A DNA stretch of 28,017 bases from NCBI GenBank assembly GCA_910592205.1, contig CAJVPJ010000340.1, positions 1-28,017 of the forward strand, in the 5' to 3' direction. The notes below the pieces were generated by a model. The model saw only the letters and a program-made list of their open reading frames with translations, had not been told where the DNA came from and did not search any database. The position numbers and the translations under genes are program-made. Shown here piece after piece: positions 11,591 through 23,040 of this stretch. This stretch comes from Paraglomus occultum (taxonomy: Eukaryota > Glomeromycota > Glomeromycetes > Paraglomerales > Paraglomeraceae). Position 1 is the stretch's first letter; every line of letters starts with the position of its first letter.

Positions 11591-14500
11591 ATGGACCAAG
11601 CCGTTTTTGAAGTACTGACACAAGCTCTTTCGAGCGACGAAAAAATAAGGGTAACGGCCGAACAGAGAATAAAAGAGTTGGAACAACTGCCAGGTTAGCA
11701 TCGATAAAAAAAAGAGACGCGTAGTTTGGTGGTTATAACAACTGATATGCTATGTATAACATTTTAGAATATCCCGTTAGTTTGGCCAAAATGGCACTTG
11801 CCCAGGATATTGGAATTCCACAGAGACAAATATCCTTTGACTGACCAGCTCATAGAATATATAGCATTGACTTTTATATACTGCACATCCTTAGCATTGA
11901 TGTTTGATCGTGTCTCTACATGGCCGCAGTAAATTTAAGAAGTTATGTTGGCACACATTGGTCTTCGCGTGGCGATAAGGAGGATTTTATAGGACCAGAA
12001 CCAGGCGAGGAAGTATGCTTTTAACCAATGTATTTACTGACTGTCGTAATCAATCGTCATTTCCACGGATAAGCGCGTTTTGACACTTACTTTTGTTCTA
12101 GACGAAAGCGATCGTGCGTGAACTGATGTTCAATGGTCTTTCTGATCCGTCACATAAAATACGCGTTGCCTGTGTAATTATTCTCTTCTTTCACTGCTGA
12201 ACGAATTTCTTTTTTTCTCTCCTCTCTTCTAATCTCGTTTGCAAATATCAATGATTTATTATTTGAATTAGGCATATGTAACGTCCAAGATTGCGCATGA
12301 TGACTGGCCTGAATATTGGCCTAATCTCCTTGACCTTTTGAACTCCAACTTGACGTCAGGGTCTCCTGATCGAGTACATGGGGCTATGAGAGTGCTTGCC
12401 GGTGAGTATGTGAAGCATTCAAAAGAAATTGAAACGTAACGTTAATACTACGTGCCAATTTCAGAGTTTATAAAGTACGATATCACGGATATACAGTTTC
12501 CGCAGATTGCAACCACTATGCTCCCAGAATTATTAAAGATTCTACAAGCAGACAAGGTATTACAGGTTACGTTCTGCGACATTTGCTCACTTACTAATGC
12601 TTGGAGCTAACAATAAGAGCCCATGACAAAGGTCTACTCCTGTAGGACGCGCGGCCGTGCGGCTGCAGTATTTAAACAAAGTTTAGAAATACTGCTTATG
12701 TTGAAGGAAGAACATCCTGAAGTTATCAATAGTTTTCTAAAACCAATAATACCCGAATGGATACAGGCATTTGTCAATATATTACGACAGTCTTCGCCTG
12801 GAAATCAAGAGAGTGAATATGATGAATATGCATTGAAGCTGGATGTAATAAAGGTAAGGGTCTCGTTAAGCTGATATTCAGGCGTTATGCATGCGGCCGG
12901 TTACTTACGGTGTTAAGCTTTTTCCTGTTGCTTACTATTTTTCTAGTGTTTGAATTTTCTGACAAAAAACTTTGCCAAGTTATTATCACCATATCTTGTG
13001 TCGTTATTGGAGTTAATATGGACAGACATCGTACGACAACGTGAAAGATATCCTTCATTTATTGTTCTTTTGTTTGTCATAGCTTTTCACATTTAATTAT
13101 TTTATTCTTAACATATGGCCTTGCTTATCTATCACATTTGTTGACAAGTATGTACGAGAATCGGGAGAAGGCGTTAATTTCTGCCAAGACTCCGACGGCG
13201 CTGTGATTGGATTTGAATACCTTTTGTACGCACAATTCGAATTCGTTGGTCTATCTATTCGCAAAAAGACGACAGGTGTTTTATTTGCGGGGACCAATGA
13301 TAATGGTGCTTTTCTGAACGATGTACTTTGGATACTTATACATTATATGCAGATCACGGAAGAGCAGGTTAGTTGATATGTTTATGGCAATGCTCGAGTT
13401 TTTGTTTTCGTTCACAAAGAACTAAAGTTTTATTATTCTTTATGTTTGACAAGGCTGATGCTTGGATTAGTGATGCCAATCAGTTCATAGCCGACGAAGA
13501 TGAAGAGACCTATAACTACACAGTCAGAGTAGCTGCACAAGATCTTTTATCCGTAAGTGTAGATTTGCTGTTCAGGAAATTGTGAGGAGAGTTTGAGGCT
13601 AACATAAAGATACGTAGATACTATTAGATAAATATCCCGAACGCACCTTTCACGCTTTAACTGTGTCGGTTCAACGTCATTTGGATGAATCCAATAATGC
13701 ACGCGCTGCAAAAGACCCAACATGGTGAGAAAGTTGGCTATCATCGAGTGATGATAGAGCATTTTAATGCGCCCAGCTCTCGGAACATTTGGATTATTAC
13801 TAAGACTTTGCTGATACAGGTGGAAAATACAGGAAGCTTGTTTGAATGCCGTGGGATTTTTTGCAAGCGATTTGGTGACCGCTATAAAAGAGAATGATCC
13901 AAATATCAATTTTGACATAATGGGGTTATTTAATCACGTAGTGCTTGGACATTTGAGTTGTTCTGGTAACTCGTCTATATTATTATTGAAGAAAAGAATT
14001 TGTTAACATATGCTACCGCGCTAACTTGTTCCGATTGTTGTTACAAGATCTTCCCTTTCTCCAAGGTCGTGCTCTTGTATTTGGTGGTCAATTTGCATCG
14101 ATTCTCCCAGCTGAATTAGCCTCCCAATATGTTGCTGGTGCTGTATCTGCATTACAGCAAAGCGTCGCCATACCAGTAAGGGTTTCTGCTTTACAAGCTC
14201 TTAAAAAGTAAGTTGACTGGTACTTACGAACTAGTTGGTACTTATGCATACCATCCGGGTCAGCCCGTTTCATTAATTTTTTTCATATGAAGCTTTTGCC
14301 TACAGCTGGATAAACAATACGTAAAACCATATCAATCTGATATAATCGAAGGCGTAGCTAGTTTGTTTAGTCACGCATCTGAGGACTCTCTTGTTCTTGT
14401 GCTTGAAATCATTGAGCAAGTGATTAAGGTTAGTCACTGTGTTATCAGACGAGTGATTAGCAACGCCGTCCACGAAATTAACGCGAAATGCAGATTGATC

Positions 14501-16584
14501 CAGTTGTAACCGCACAATATGAACAAGTCTTGGGTCCGTTGATTATTGATATTTGGGAGAAGCATCCAACAGGTACGATATTCTCTTTGTAATAACAATA
14601 TTTCAAATATTCATGTTTAACTAGCGTTTCCCTCAATAATTAACATTTTACAATTTTTATTACTCGTCCAGACGTAATCATTGAGCCCGTGGTGGTGGAC
14701 CTTTTTGAGACATTGGCTAATAATTCAACGGCATATAGCACTTTTCAAGCCAGAGCATTGCCTCATGTTGCCAAGGCCATAGCTGAGCCACCAGAGTCTG
14801 GTGTTGCTGCTGTATGTATATGATCGTGCGTGATTTGACATAAACGGCTGTTTAACCATATAGCATTCTATAGTCAGCTATCGAGGTAGTTAGCCGTTTC
14901 ATTAAGGCGGGCCCTTCACCATTACCAAGCGAATACGTACAATACGTATTTCCACCGTTGATTCATTTGCTGTTAAGCACCGAAGATCGGGAGATATTGC
15001 AGGTCATTCAATAGAAATTATTTTGATTACGTTTTCTTGAATTATCTGCTCATTAGTTTTAATTTGTAGAATGGACAAACATGCCTGAAATACTTCGTAC
15101 AGAAAGATTGTTTGGCACTCGCTCAATGGTAAGCTGCATGCAAGTTGGCTATTCTTCATTTATTCAAGTTACCAACAGACTGAATTCTACAACTAGGACT
15201 GATGCTAATGGGAAGACTGGTCTCGATTATATCATACAGTTCATTGCAAGGTTACTTCAGCCAGATGAAGAGGAAGGTGCTGCATTGTTCGTTGGGACGC
15301 TTATCGTCAAATTGATTCAAAAAGCTGGCGATAAAATAGTTCCTGTGCTTGGAGAATTGTTGCAAGCGGTAGCCATGAAGTTGGAGAGGGCCAAGACGGC
15401 CACATTCATACAGGTAGCATGACGTTTGCTATTGTACTGTTTTATGTCCATTCTCTAGTCGCTGAATTGAGTTTTCAATTAGTTACTAATTGATTGTTTA
15501 TTAAACAGTCGATGGTCATTGTATTTGCTCATTTGATTCTTACCCAGTTAGAAACAGTTGTTAATTTCTTAAGTAATCTTAATATTAATGGGAAGAATGG
15601 TCTTGAGATACTGTTGAATATGTGGTTTGAGAATTATGAATGCTTCCAAGGATATTACAGTCAGAAAGTCAGGTATTGCTATCCTTGAATTTATTAACCC
15701 GTTATCGAATAAGTTCAATGATCATACTCATACTTTCTATTATGCAGCGCCATCGCATTAACTAAATTGTTCTTATCGGGTGATCCGAGAGTATTAAATG
15801 TTCAAGTACAAGGTGATCTAATTGTTACAAATACAAACAGTATGTATTTGGTATATTGATTGTACATTTTGTTTGGTTAACCTGACTTACTTATCAACAA
15901 ATCTGAATAAGGGATAATGACAAGATCGAGAGCCCGTCAAAGTAAGTCGAATTCGCCATAGTAAGAGGGTTTTGGCAGTACTAGTTTATGCTGATCTGCG
16001 CATCTACATTTATCATTCCATATAGACCCGGATCAATACACAATCGTTCCTGCGTCAGTGAAAATTATCAATTTGCTCATGTCCGATTTGCAGAACGAGA
16101 ATGCCGCTGAACCTCAAAGATTAGACGTTGAAGACGAAGACGATGTTGAAGGTGGCGAGTTGGTTGACGATGTGAGTATAACCCGGACTTGCTTTGATCG
16201 TCACTATGTGAAAATTGTTAAAAGACGTTATGTTTTTTCAGGATGGTGAATGGGAAGACGTTGATGAATCGTCACCATTTGCACCGCAAGAAGATTATGT
16301 TGTACTAGCAGGTAAGATGAGCGTTTTCGTCGAACAAGAATGGATATCACAATGTAATACTTATGCTTGTATGGCAGACTATTTGAATAGAGACGTAGAC
16401 TTTGACGATGTAGAGAGCGATCCAGAATTAAGAGAGGATCCTATTTATCAAACAAACCTAAAGGTAATTATGTGATTTGACCGTATAGCATATGTATATA
16501 TCTGTTACTTATATCCGGCTTGCTCTATTATTGCAGGAATATTTGACTGAATTTTTTAACCATTGTGCGATACCTATAGTTTAA
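11591..16584 (+). CDS. Importin-9 / Kap114-type karyopherin
   Basis: I reconstruct 26 exons encoding 1008 residues (human importin-9 1041, yeast Kap114 1004): 11591-11693, 11768-11829, 11920-12012, 12102-12173, 12272-12401, 12465-12556, 12620-12853, 12947-13047, 13136-13367, 13454-13552, 13618-13724, 13820-13965, 14048-14207, 14293-14428, 14494-14572, 14672-14811, 14874-15002, 15070-15128, 15197-15413, 15509-15672, 15748-15839, 15912-15941, 16026-16171, 16242-16311, 16378-16463, 16537-16584. The family imports histones H2A-H2B and TBP into the nucleus. Landmarks match importin-9 in order: an importin-beta N-terminal segment, [16 protein letters not shown] and [11 protein letters not shown] segments, WWKIQEAC, the short [10 protein letters not shown] exon, and an acidic C-terminal loop ([23 protein letters not shown], hyphenless in the protein). 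All exon phases agree. Introns 2 and 8 look like U12-type AT-AC introns. AATAAA at 16621-16626 follows the stop. A few acceptors have nearby alternatives, notably exons 7 and 14. Confidence 0.9.
11830..11919 (+). other. Candidate U12-type AT-AC intron (importin intron 2)
   Basis: The 90-nt intron begins ATATCCTTT, a perfect U12 5' splice site, and ends CTCTAC. It has a branch-like ATCCTTAGC at 11887-11895, about 26 nt from the 3' end. Joining CAA to ATG is phase 0 and gives [17 protein letters not shown], which lines up without gaps to importin-9. I see no GT donor at the position the protein requires. Confidence 0.8.
13048..13135 (+). other. Candidate U12-type AT-AC intron (importin intron 8)
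   Basis: This 88-nt intron begins ATATCCTTC and ends TATCAC, with a branch-like TTCTTAAC at 13105-13112, about 24 nt from the 3' end. The join is in frame (AG to A) and yields about the same spacing between the Trp and the DSDG motif as in importin-9. A GT-AG alternative (GTACGA at 13031 to ACAAG at 13149) is also in frame but deletes about ten residues. Confidence 0.65.
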
Positions 16585-18120
16585 TTAATTATCGACAAAT
16601 AATTAGAAAAAGTGAAACGAAATAAAAAAGAATGAAACAAATAACAGGAAAAAATGGTAGGACCAGCCACCGACCTCACCCTTATCGGCTTAAAGTCGAT
16701 TTTCTTAAGACTGATAATCTTTTAATCATTCTCCGTAGCAATAAGGTCTTGTCAGATTGTTATACAGATATAACTTCCCAAACCATTTCCGCATTCAGCG
16801 GACATTCTTCATCTTCACTTTATAATGTAGGTTATACTGCTCAAGAGGTCTATTGCATGATCAGATCCGGCCTGAAAGGGTCGGCTAGACTGTCAAGTTA
16901 GAAGTAGAGTCGAAAGAACAAAACTTCGTTCGATACTTGATGTGCGCAGATTTTCATGACTTTAAATCTTCCAAGTATTTTGATAAGACTAACTGCAGAT
17001 TTACGTAAAGTTTTGGTAACGTCAAGATAGAAAGACCTGATATAACAACAACTAACGTCAAATATAAGAGATAGCCCAGATGCTTTTGGAAACGAGAGGT
17101 GTTATTCGGATGTGTTTGGACCTGATGACGACAGGAGAAGACATCACTTGGAAGAGGACAACATTGACTATGTATTCTATCCCACAAAGCGCGTCCTTAA
17201 GACCTATTGATATGAATAACATTATCATGGGGGAGATATCAAAAAGGGAAAAGAAGTGATACAACTAATGTCTTTAGCAGTAGTGAACTCTCGTGTGCTA
17301 AAGAATTTGTTATTACAATAGTTTGTGAAATTTAATTTACTAGTTCTAATTTTGAACACCAGAATGTATATTAATAGTCAACTGAAAAATCAGTGATATA
17401 ATCTATGCTGCTTCAGCTTGCGAGTTTATTCTGTAATAATAGTAAATAGTGATAAAAATAACAGTCTCGCTAAATGGAAAATTAATATATAAATCATTCC
17501 CAGTTGAAGTGCATTTTTTTTATCTAAAAAAAAACACTTTTATGTCACTAATCCGATTAATTCTTTTTCTGTAGAACACGTTGATTTACCCTACCATTCT
17601 TTTCATTATTGACTATACTTTATCAGGGACGCTAGAACGCGTATATGGTATCGTTTTTATAAATAGAGGAAATCAAAAACCAAAATAATAAAATATCTCT
17701 TTTAATTCGCCGAACCGGCCTACACAAAAGTCTGAATGCTGCTGATATTACGCGTACTGTAGATTAAGCAACTCTAAAATTCGCATTGTGTACAGTCATA
17801 TCAGCTGATTTTGCCTTGAAATTTCTATTGGCGGAGGAAAAAATTTTCGGCAGTGCCGGAATGTCACGATATTAAAAAGTAAAGCCTTACAAAGTCTCGT
17901 TCCTTCTCTTCTATCCCGTGCGGTCTACGTGGTTGTCAAGGTGTGTTAAGTAAAGATTTCTAGTGAACACTGTAGAACACTTTGACGATTCCTTGCGAAA
18001 TACAGTTACGATTTATAGGCTCGCGTAAAGGCCACTAGAATTTGTTGATTCTAAATTAGTTTCAGATTCATGCGATAGCAATATTCTTACTATAAATCAT
18101 AAACCAGCTGATCAAGCAGA
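16585..18120. other. Intergenic region between importin and ubiquitin-eS31
   Basis: It holds the importin 3' end (AATAAA at 16621-16626) and the ubiquitin-eS31 promoter and leader, with a pyrimidine-rich stretch near 17900-17915 that could be the start-site region. An 89-codon open frame at 16632-16901 lies in the importin 3' region; I recognise nothing in it. The rest is AT-rich and featureless. Confidence 0.45.
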
Positions 18121-18957
18121 ATGCAGATATTTGTCAAGACTCTGACGGGAAGGACCATCACCGTTGAGGTGGATTCCTTAGAAACTGTTGAAGATGTCAA
18201 GCAAAAGATTCAAGAGAAAGAAGGTAACGTTTAGAAATGAATCCAACTTTCATCACGGCTTTGGCAATTGAGTGTTGATTGTGAATTCCATTATCAATCT
18301 GCATAAATAAGACGAGAAAGTTAATCGCCGATAAACAGTTTCGCAAAAAGCGTAGATTGATATCTAACTGTTCCTCAATAATTACTTGTCTACACAGGCA
18401 TTCCTTCGGATCAGCAAAGCTTAGTTTATTCGCGCAAACAGGTAATCCCCGACTTTGTTACACCATCGATCTTATCAATACTCTTGCTAACCTCTCCTAG
18501 CATTGTTCCAGCTAATAGAGGACCGAACACTTATCGAATACAATATTGAAAAAGATTCGACGCTTCATTTAGCTCTTCGTCTTCTTGGTGGCGCAAAGAA
18601 ACGTAAGAAGAAGACTTATACCACTCCAAAGAAGATCAAGCATAAGCGCAAGAAAGTCAAGCTCGCAGTATTGAAATATTACAAAGTTGATGAAAACGGG
18701 AAAATCACTCGGTTGAGACGCGAGTGTCCGAGCAATACTTGCGGTGCTGGAGTCTTCATGGCTTGGCATTATGACAGACAGTATTGTGGCAAGGTAGATT
18801 TACCCGAAAGTCATAAACAGAATGATGAAATTCTGGTTGTTTTCGCACGTCCTTTTTTTTAAAAAAATACCGAAACTGACGATATTATAAATGGTCTTAC
18901 TTCTTTGAACAGTGTCATCTCACATTCGTCTTTAAGAAGGAAGAACAAGAGGCTTGA
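18121..18957 (+). CDS. Ubiquitin-ribosomal protein eS31 fusion (RPS27A type)
   Basis: Exons 18121-18223, 18398-18441, 18512-18793 and 18913-18957 give 157 residues (human RPS27A 156). The precursor is normally cleaved after Gly76 into ubiquitin and small-subunit protein eS31. Residues 1-76 form the ubiquitin part, ending LRLLGG; 77-157 form eS31, with a Lys-rich start ([13 protein letters not shown]) and a C4 zinc finger (REC, NTC, YC, GKC). The last Cys lies on exon 4. If intron 3 is retained, the frame stays open to a stop at 18860-18862 and this Cys is lost, so the spliced form is clearly the real one. The ubiquitin part differs from canonical ubiquitin at 25 positions, including K11R, R42S, I44V, G47R, V70A and R74L. 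Lys6, 27, 29, 33, 48 and 63 and the terminal Gly-Gly are kept. AATAAA at 19001-19006 is the likely polyadenylation signal. Confidence 0.92.
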
Positions 18958-19220
18958 TTGGGCCGACTATAATCAAGGGATAAAGCCTAGAAGATATTTT
19001 AATAAATAACGTTACAAAAGTTTTTTCTTGTTATGGCTAATTTATTCAAATCATGGACATGAAATTTGCGTGTCTTCACGTTCGTTGCGACATGTCAATT
19101 TCGCAGCAAAATAAGAGCTTCTAAGCTATGTCGTTCACTTATTCTATTTCTGTTTAGTAAATATTCGCGGTATATGAAAATCCTAAAACGCATTCTATTA
19201 AGAGAATCGCGGGATTGCTA
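18958..19220. terminator. Shared 3' region of convergent genes
   Basis: The ubiquitin-eS31 gene and the ligase gene converge with 263 bp between stop codons. AATAAA for the plus gene is at 19001-19006. The nearest minus-strand AATAAA is at 19041-19046. With normal cleavage distances the two transcripts would meet or slightly overlap near 19015-19030. Confidence 0.55.
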
Positions 19221-21590
19221 TCAAACATCTCTTTTACCGTTCTCCCATACGGCCTTTACCGTCGGAAATCGGAGTGACCTAACTACACCAGCTGTGGTGT
19301 TCTCTATGCTAACTTTATCGTCTCTCGCTGTTTTCGTCCGTTTCCTTGATGATCTAGATTTCTTGTCTGATACTTCAGTCTCATCGAAATATTGTACCGT
19401 GATCTCTTTTCCAATGATTAGATCCGGACGTTCTTTGTACTTGATGCGTTGCTCCACTGTAAAACCCGAACCAACGCTTACCTTATTGCCTGCAACACAA
19501 TCTCAAGACTGTTAGAGAACGTAGTCTAATAAAGAAGCTACGCGTGAATGAGCCGTTAGCAACTCACCAGCATGCTCAACCAACACATTCGTCAATACGT
19601 CACGCTCTTCAACTTTTCCATTAACGTAGATATTCATAGGACCAGTTTCGATGGCTTTCACTTGATATTCTGCTTCTCGATGTTGCTTGATCTTTAGCAT
19701 ATTGCAACTGGCACGGAAAAAATAAAAAAGGGGAAAAGGCAGAGACAACTGACTTATCATATAAAGATGAACCAGTAAAAAACATATCATAATGGCATTC
19801 TACCTTCGTTTGCCTTCATATCCAACGTTTTTTCGCAGTATCAAGCCTTCCCATCCAGCAGACGAAGCCTGAGAAATCAGATTTCGTAAATGTTCCCCAT
19901 TATTTACTTCAATTTGATCCAAAAGTCCAACTCTTTCCTTTTTTTCTATTGGATTTTCTATCAACATTTTCATAAACTCCAGGCGTTCTGCAAAAGTCCT
20001 TTCTCCGACGCGTCTTTCAAATTCGCCTTTCGACAGACAGTCAAACACACAATATGTCGGATCTTCCACCTGTTGATTGGCTGTACCAACCACCGCCATG
20101 GCATCAGCGAAAGTCTCGCGAAACTGCCCATCAATGCCTTCAGAAATCACGCATAATTCACCGTCCAGCACCAGACCCTCATTCCAGAACTTGCGGTATA
20201 ATACTTTTCTATGTTTGCGGATAATTTGCTTCACGCACTCTATTATCTTTTTTAGAGTCACAAAAGATTTGCCCGATCTGGAATACGCTCTGACGTTCAT
20301 CCCACGCGCCACGACTAGACAGCGAACACCATCCAGCTTTCTCGAAGCAAACCATTTATTTGAATCCTCTTCATTCGATGATGCAAAGAGAGAGTCAATC
20401 TGGTTCATCTTCAAAGTACGTCCAAGAGCTACGGAAAATGTAGCTATCGAGTCGACACCACACACTTTTTTGATCCGTTGTATGTTCATTCCAATTTTGA
20501 GATTTTTGCAAAGAATTTTATACATGAGTTCTTTATGTATGGGCTTTGTACAATTCATATGCACAAATCTTGCAACCGCAAACCGAGCCAATTGACCGCT
20601 TATCTGTCGTTCCGACAAAGCACTTAACAGAGACTCTATATTATCATACACGGGAGCGTTCTGTAACTGTTTCGGTAAATTGGTCGGATCACTGTCAAAA
20701 TATCCTCGAGGCTTATTCTGCATGTATTTGATCAAGTTTTTGCTTGTTATGTTAAACTTTTCAGTCGGATCATAGATTTTGTTGAGCAAGGAATGACATT
20801 CTGGATGCGCAGATAGAATCTTATATTTTTCTGCAAACGTGTTCGTGGCTTTAATCTCTTCGACAAATGCTGCAAGCGTATCGAATTGCTGCGTAGCCGA
20901 ACAGATCGAGGTTGATTCTTTATCAATAGCAGGATTTGAAACAGTCTTTGAATAATAATACTGACGCGTTTGTGGAGTATCCTCCCAAAGTTTATTGACA
21001 GCTTCTGCAGTCATTCCGATATCGAGATCCTTGTCCAAGATTCTAAAGAACAAATCTCGTTTTTCAGGCGTTACACAATATTTCTGTATAAATTTCCCGG
21101 TAGCCAAAAGAGCCTCTCGTCCAGTGATCTCGCGATTGGATAACGCGTTTAATAATGTCATTAATGATTTAAACTCATGAGCGGTCTTAAGTTTTGCCTT
21201 TACCTTTTTTGTCGATAATAAGCCATGTACCCGCTTTGGTGTAAGATAAAATTTTACTGAAGGATCATATATCAACTTGAACACCCTTCCCGTTCTGGGT
21301 CGGCGGTTGAAGTCACGGATTGTCCGTATTTTATCGTCAAGTAATGGTCTTTGACGCATTCTATTTACAAAGGCAGTTAGAACGGCGAGTTCTTTTCCCC
21401 CAGTCAGTTCTCTTTTTGTTGTCTTTTTATCTAGTTTCCTTGTTGTGTCAGGCTGTCTGCTATTAGAACCTGCTCGGTCTAGCACTAACTGATTGAATGT
21501 CCTTAGAATTCTATTTCTGCCAGTATTAGTTAAATCCCTTTCTATTTTCGGAAGATGAAAAATAGTAAAACTTCTCTTGTTCAGAAGCAT
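19221..21590 (-). CDS. T4-type ATP-dependent DNA ligase, duplicated N-domain
   Basis: Exons 21590-19804, 19707-19568 and 19489-19221 (introns of 96 and 78 nt, GT-AG) give 731 residues. It seals DNA nicks through a ligase-AMP intermediate. Motif I is KLDGVR with Lys418 as the nucleophile; then SRSGK (about 437-441), LDGELC (about 475-480), VFDCL, EGLILRK and the motif V region NMLKIK on exon 2. An OB-fold follows, with VSVGSGFT on exon 3. The architecture resembles phage T4 ligase rather than LIG1/3/4. The N-terminal DNA-binding domain is present twice, about residues 66-202 and 234-377; both copies carry IYDP, a LLxALSxRxI-(T/S)-G stretch and DxxIGM/NLKIGM. The first 50 residues are basic and could be a mitochondrial or nuclear signal. 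The C-terminus adds a Lys/Arg-rich insertion (KKSRSSRKRTKTARDD). Function as an active ligase is likely; the role in the cell is unknown. Confidence 0.88.
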
Positions 21591-21701
21591 TGGGTAGAAA
21601 GAAAGTTTGAGGCCAAATTAATATCGCACACGTCTAAATTAACAGATACCATTTATAGAAACTGCATTTCCCATATTAAAATTTTTTACATTTTTCCCAG
21701 A

Positions 21702-21830
21702 TCGCCATCAAAACTTTACAAACACGTGATTATTTCTATATATGTAAAGATTTAAGTTTGACATAAAATAGATTTTGCTGCTATAATTTCACCCACTGCA
21801 GTCATGTGTCTGTAAATTTTTTGATGGTGA
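21702..21830 (-). mobile_element. MITE-like element, copy 1 (intact, 129 bp)
   Basis: The ends are inverted repeats: TCGCCATCAAAACTTTACA at the left against TGTAAATTTTTTGATGGTGA at the right. The whole unit, reverse-complemented, matches the two outer parts of the element at 25795-26614. Over the first 60 bp the copies differ by about three substitutions and one indel. It has no coding capacity. I found no clear target-site duplication. It lies about 111 bp upstream of the ligase start codon. Confidence 0.75.
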
Positions 21831-23040
21831 GTTGTGAATTTACTTGAACATCATGTGATTTAAATGTTACGTACGATCATATGATTAAAATTAATACACC
21901 CAAATTTTAAAATCCACTTCGACTTTTGAAATACCATTAACGTTGATTCTTCACTTTTAAAGTTAACAAACAAAAATTTAAAAATATTACTAAAGTATAA
22001 GTGAGCGCTGTAAATTCGACGCGGAAGTTGCAACAACTGCGATCGTAATAGTGCAGCAGACAGTAACGTAAAAATAAAATAGTTGGTCTGCTTAAAAAAT
22101 TGTATCATAATAGGAATATGAAAGATCAAAAGCGTCGTGTTTTAAGACCTGGCAATTTGCCGAAAGACATTGTGAAATGAAACAAAATTGTCTATTGTTA
22201 CGCTCTTGATTTATACCCTATAGATGCGTAGAATGTTTGACCCATTACGTTAGATAAACTTCATTGTTGAAGCCATTTCACCTTTTGAAATAATGTCACC
22301 AAGAGTTAAAATTTCTACTAAATTTTCCCGCCCTTGTTATGTATGTGCCACTAACGAAACAGTTGTGCTTGGTGGACTTTATGCTAGTTTCGAAATACAT
22401 TAATCGATAATACTATATATATAATTAATAATCGGATATTGTATCAAGATACGGTGTTTTGTCGTTGCCCGTACATATTAAAACTTAACTAATTCAAAAA
22501 ACTTGGTTGCAGCTGATAAGGCTAACTAACGTACGTCTAATAGGTATCTCTGCCTTTCTCATTTGCTTTTCGATTCTCATAATGAAGTTATCAGTAACAT
22601 TAATAATGTTTTCCGTTTTATCAATCAATCAAACACAATATTAAGGTAGATGGGTCTTTTATTCAAAGGTTATGTCGTTTTACAAACACGTAGTACATGA
22701 CAGTATTAGAGTTTCGCTAAGAAATTTGGATATAAGAAAGGAATTGCTAGGTCCCGATCACTTTCTTATACCGAGAGAGTCCTATGCTCTTTACTGCGGG
22801 ATTATTCGATGGGTTCCCTAAATTTAATTATATCAATATAATTAATAAAACTCTGTTTCTTATGCTTTGAATACAATGAACTCGACAAAAGAAACCATTA
22901 TATTTTGACTTACTTTTTCTTAAATTATTAATTTTATGTGGGATGCGTGCATAATTTCCCCCACGGCCTGCAAAGCATACTAATGGACAAATATCGTAAG
23001 TGCACATATTCATATTTTTTATAACAAAATGTATTTCTGT
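21831..23040. other. AT-rich intergenic DNA
   Basis: No coding sequence, RNA gene or clear repeat could be supported here on either strand. Short open frames are AT-rich and of random composition. Confidence 0.5.

Noticed and set aside
16632..16901. 89-codon open frame after the importin stop
   Set aside because: It overlaps the importin 3' region, shows no recognisable domain and has no promoter or splice context of its own.
20077..20595. 172-codon plus-strand frame opposite the DNA ligase
   Set aside because: It is antisense to the nucleotidyltransferase core of the ligase, whose motifs fix the true strand.
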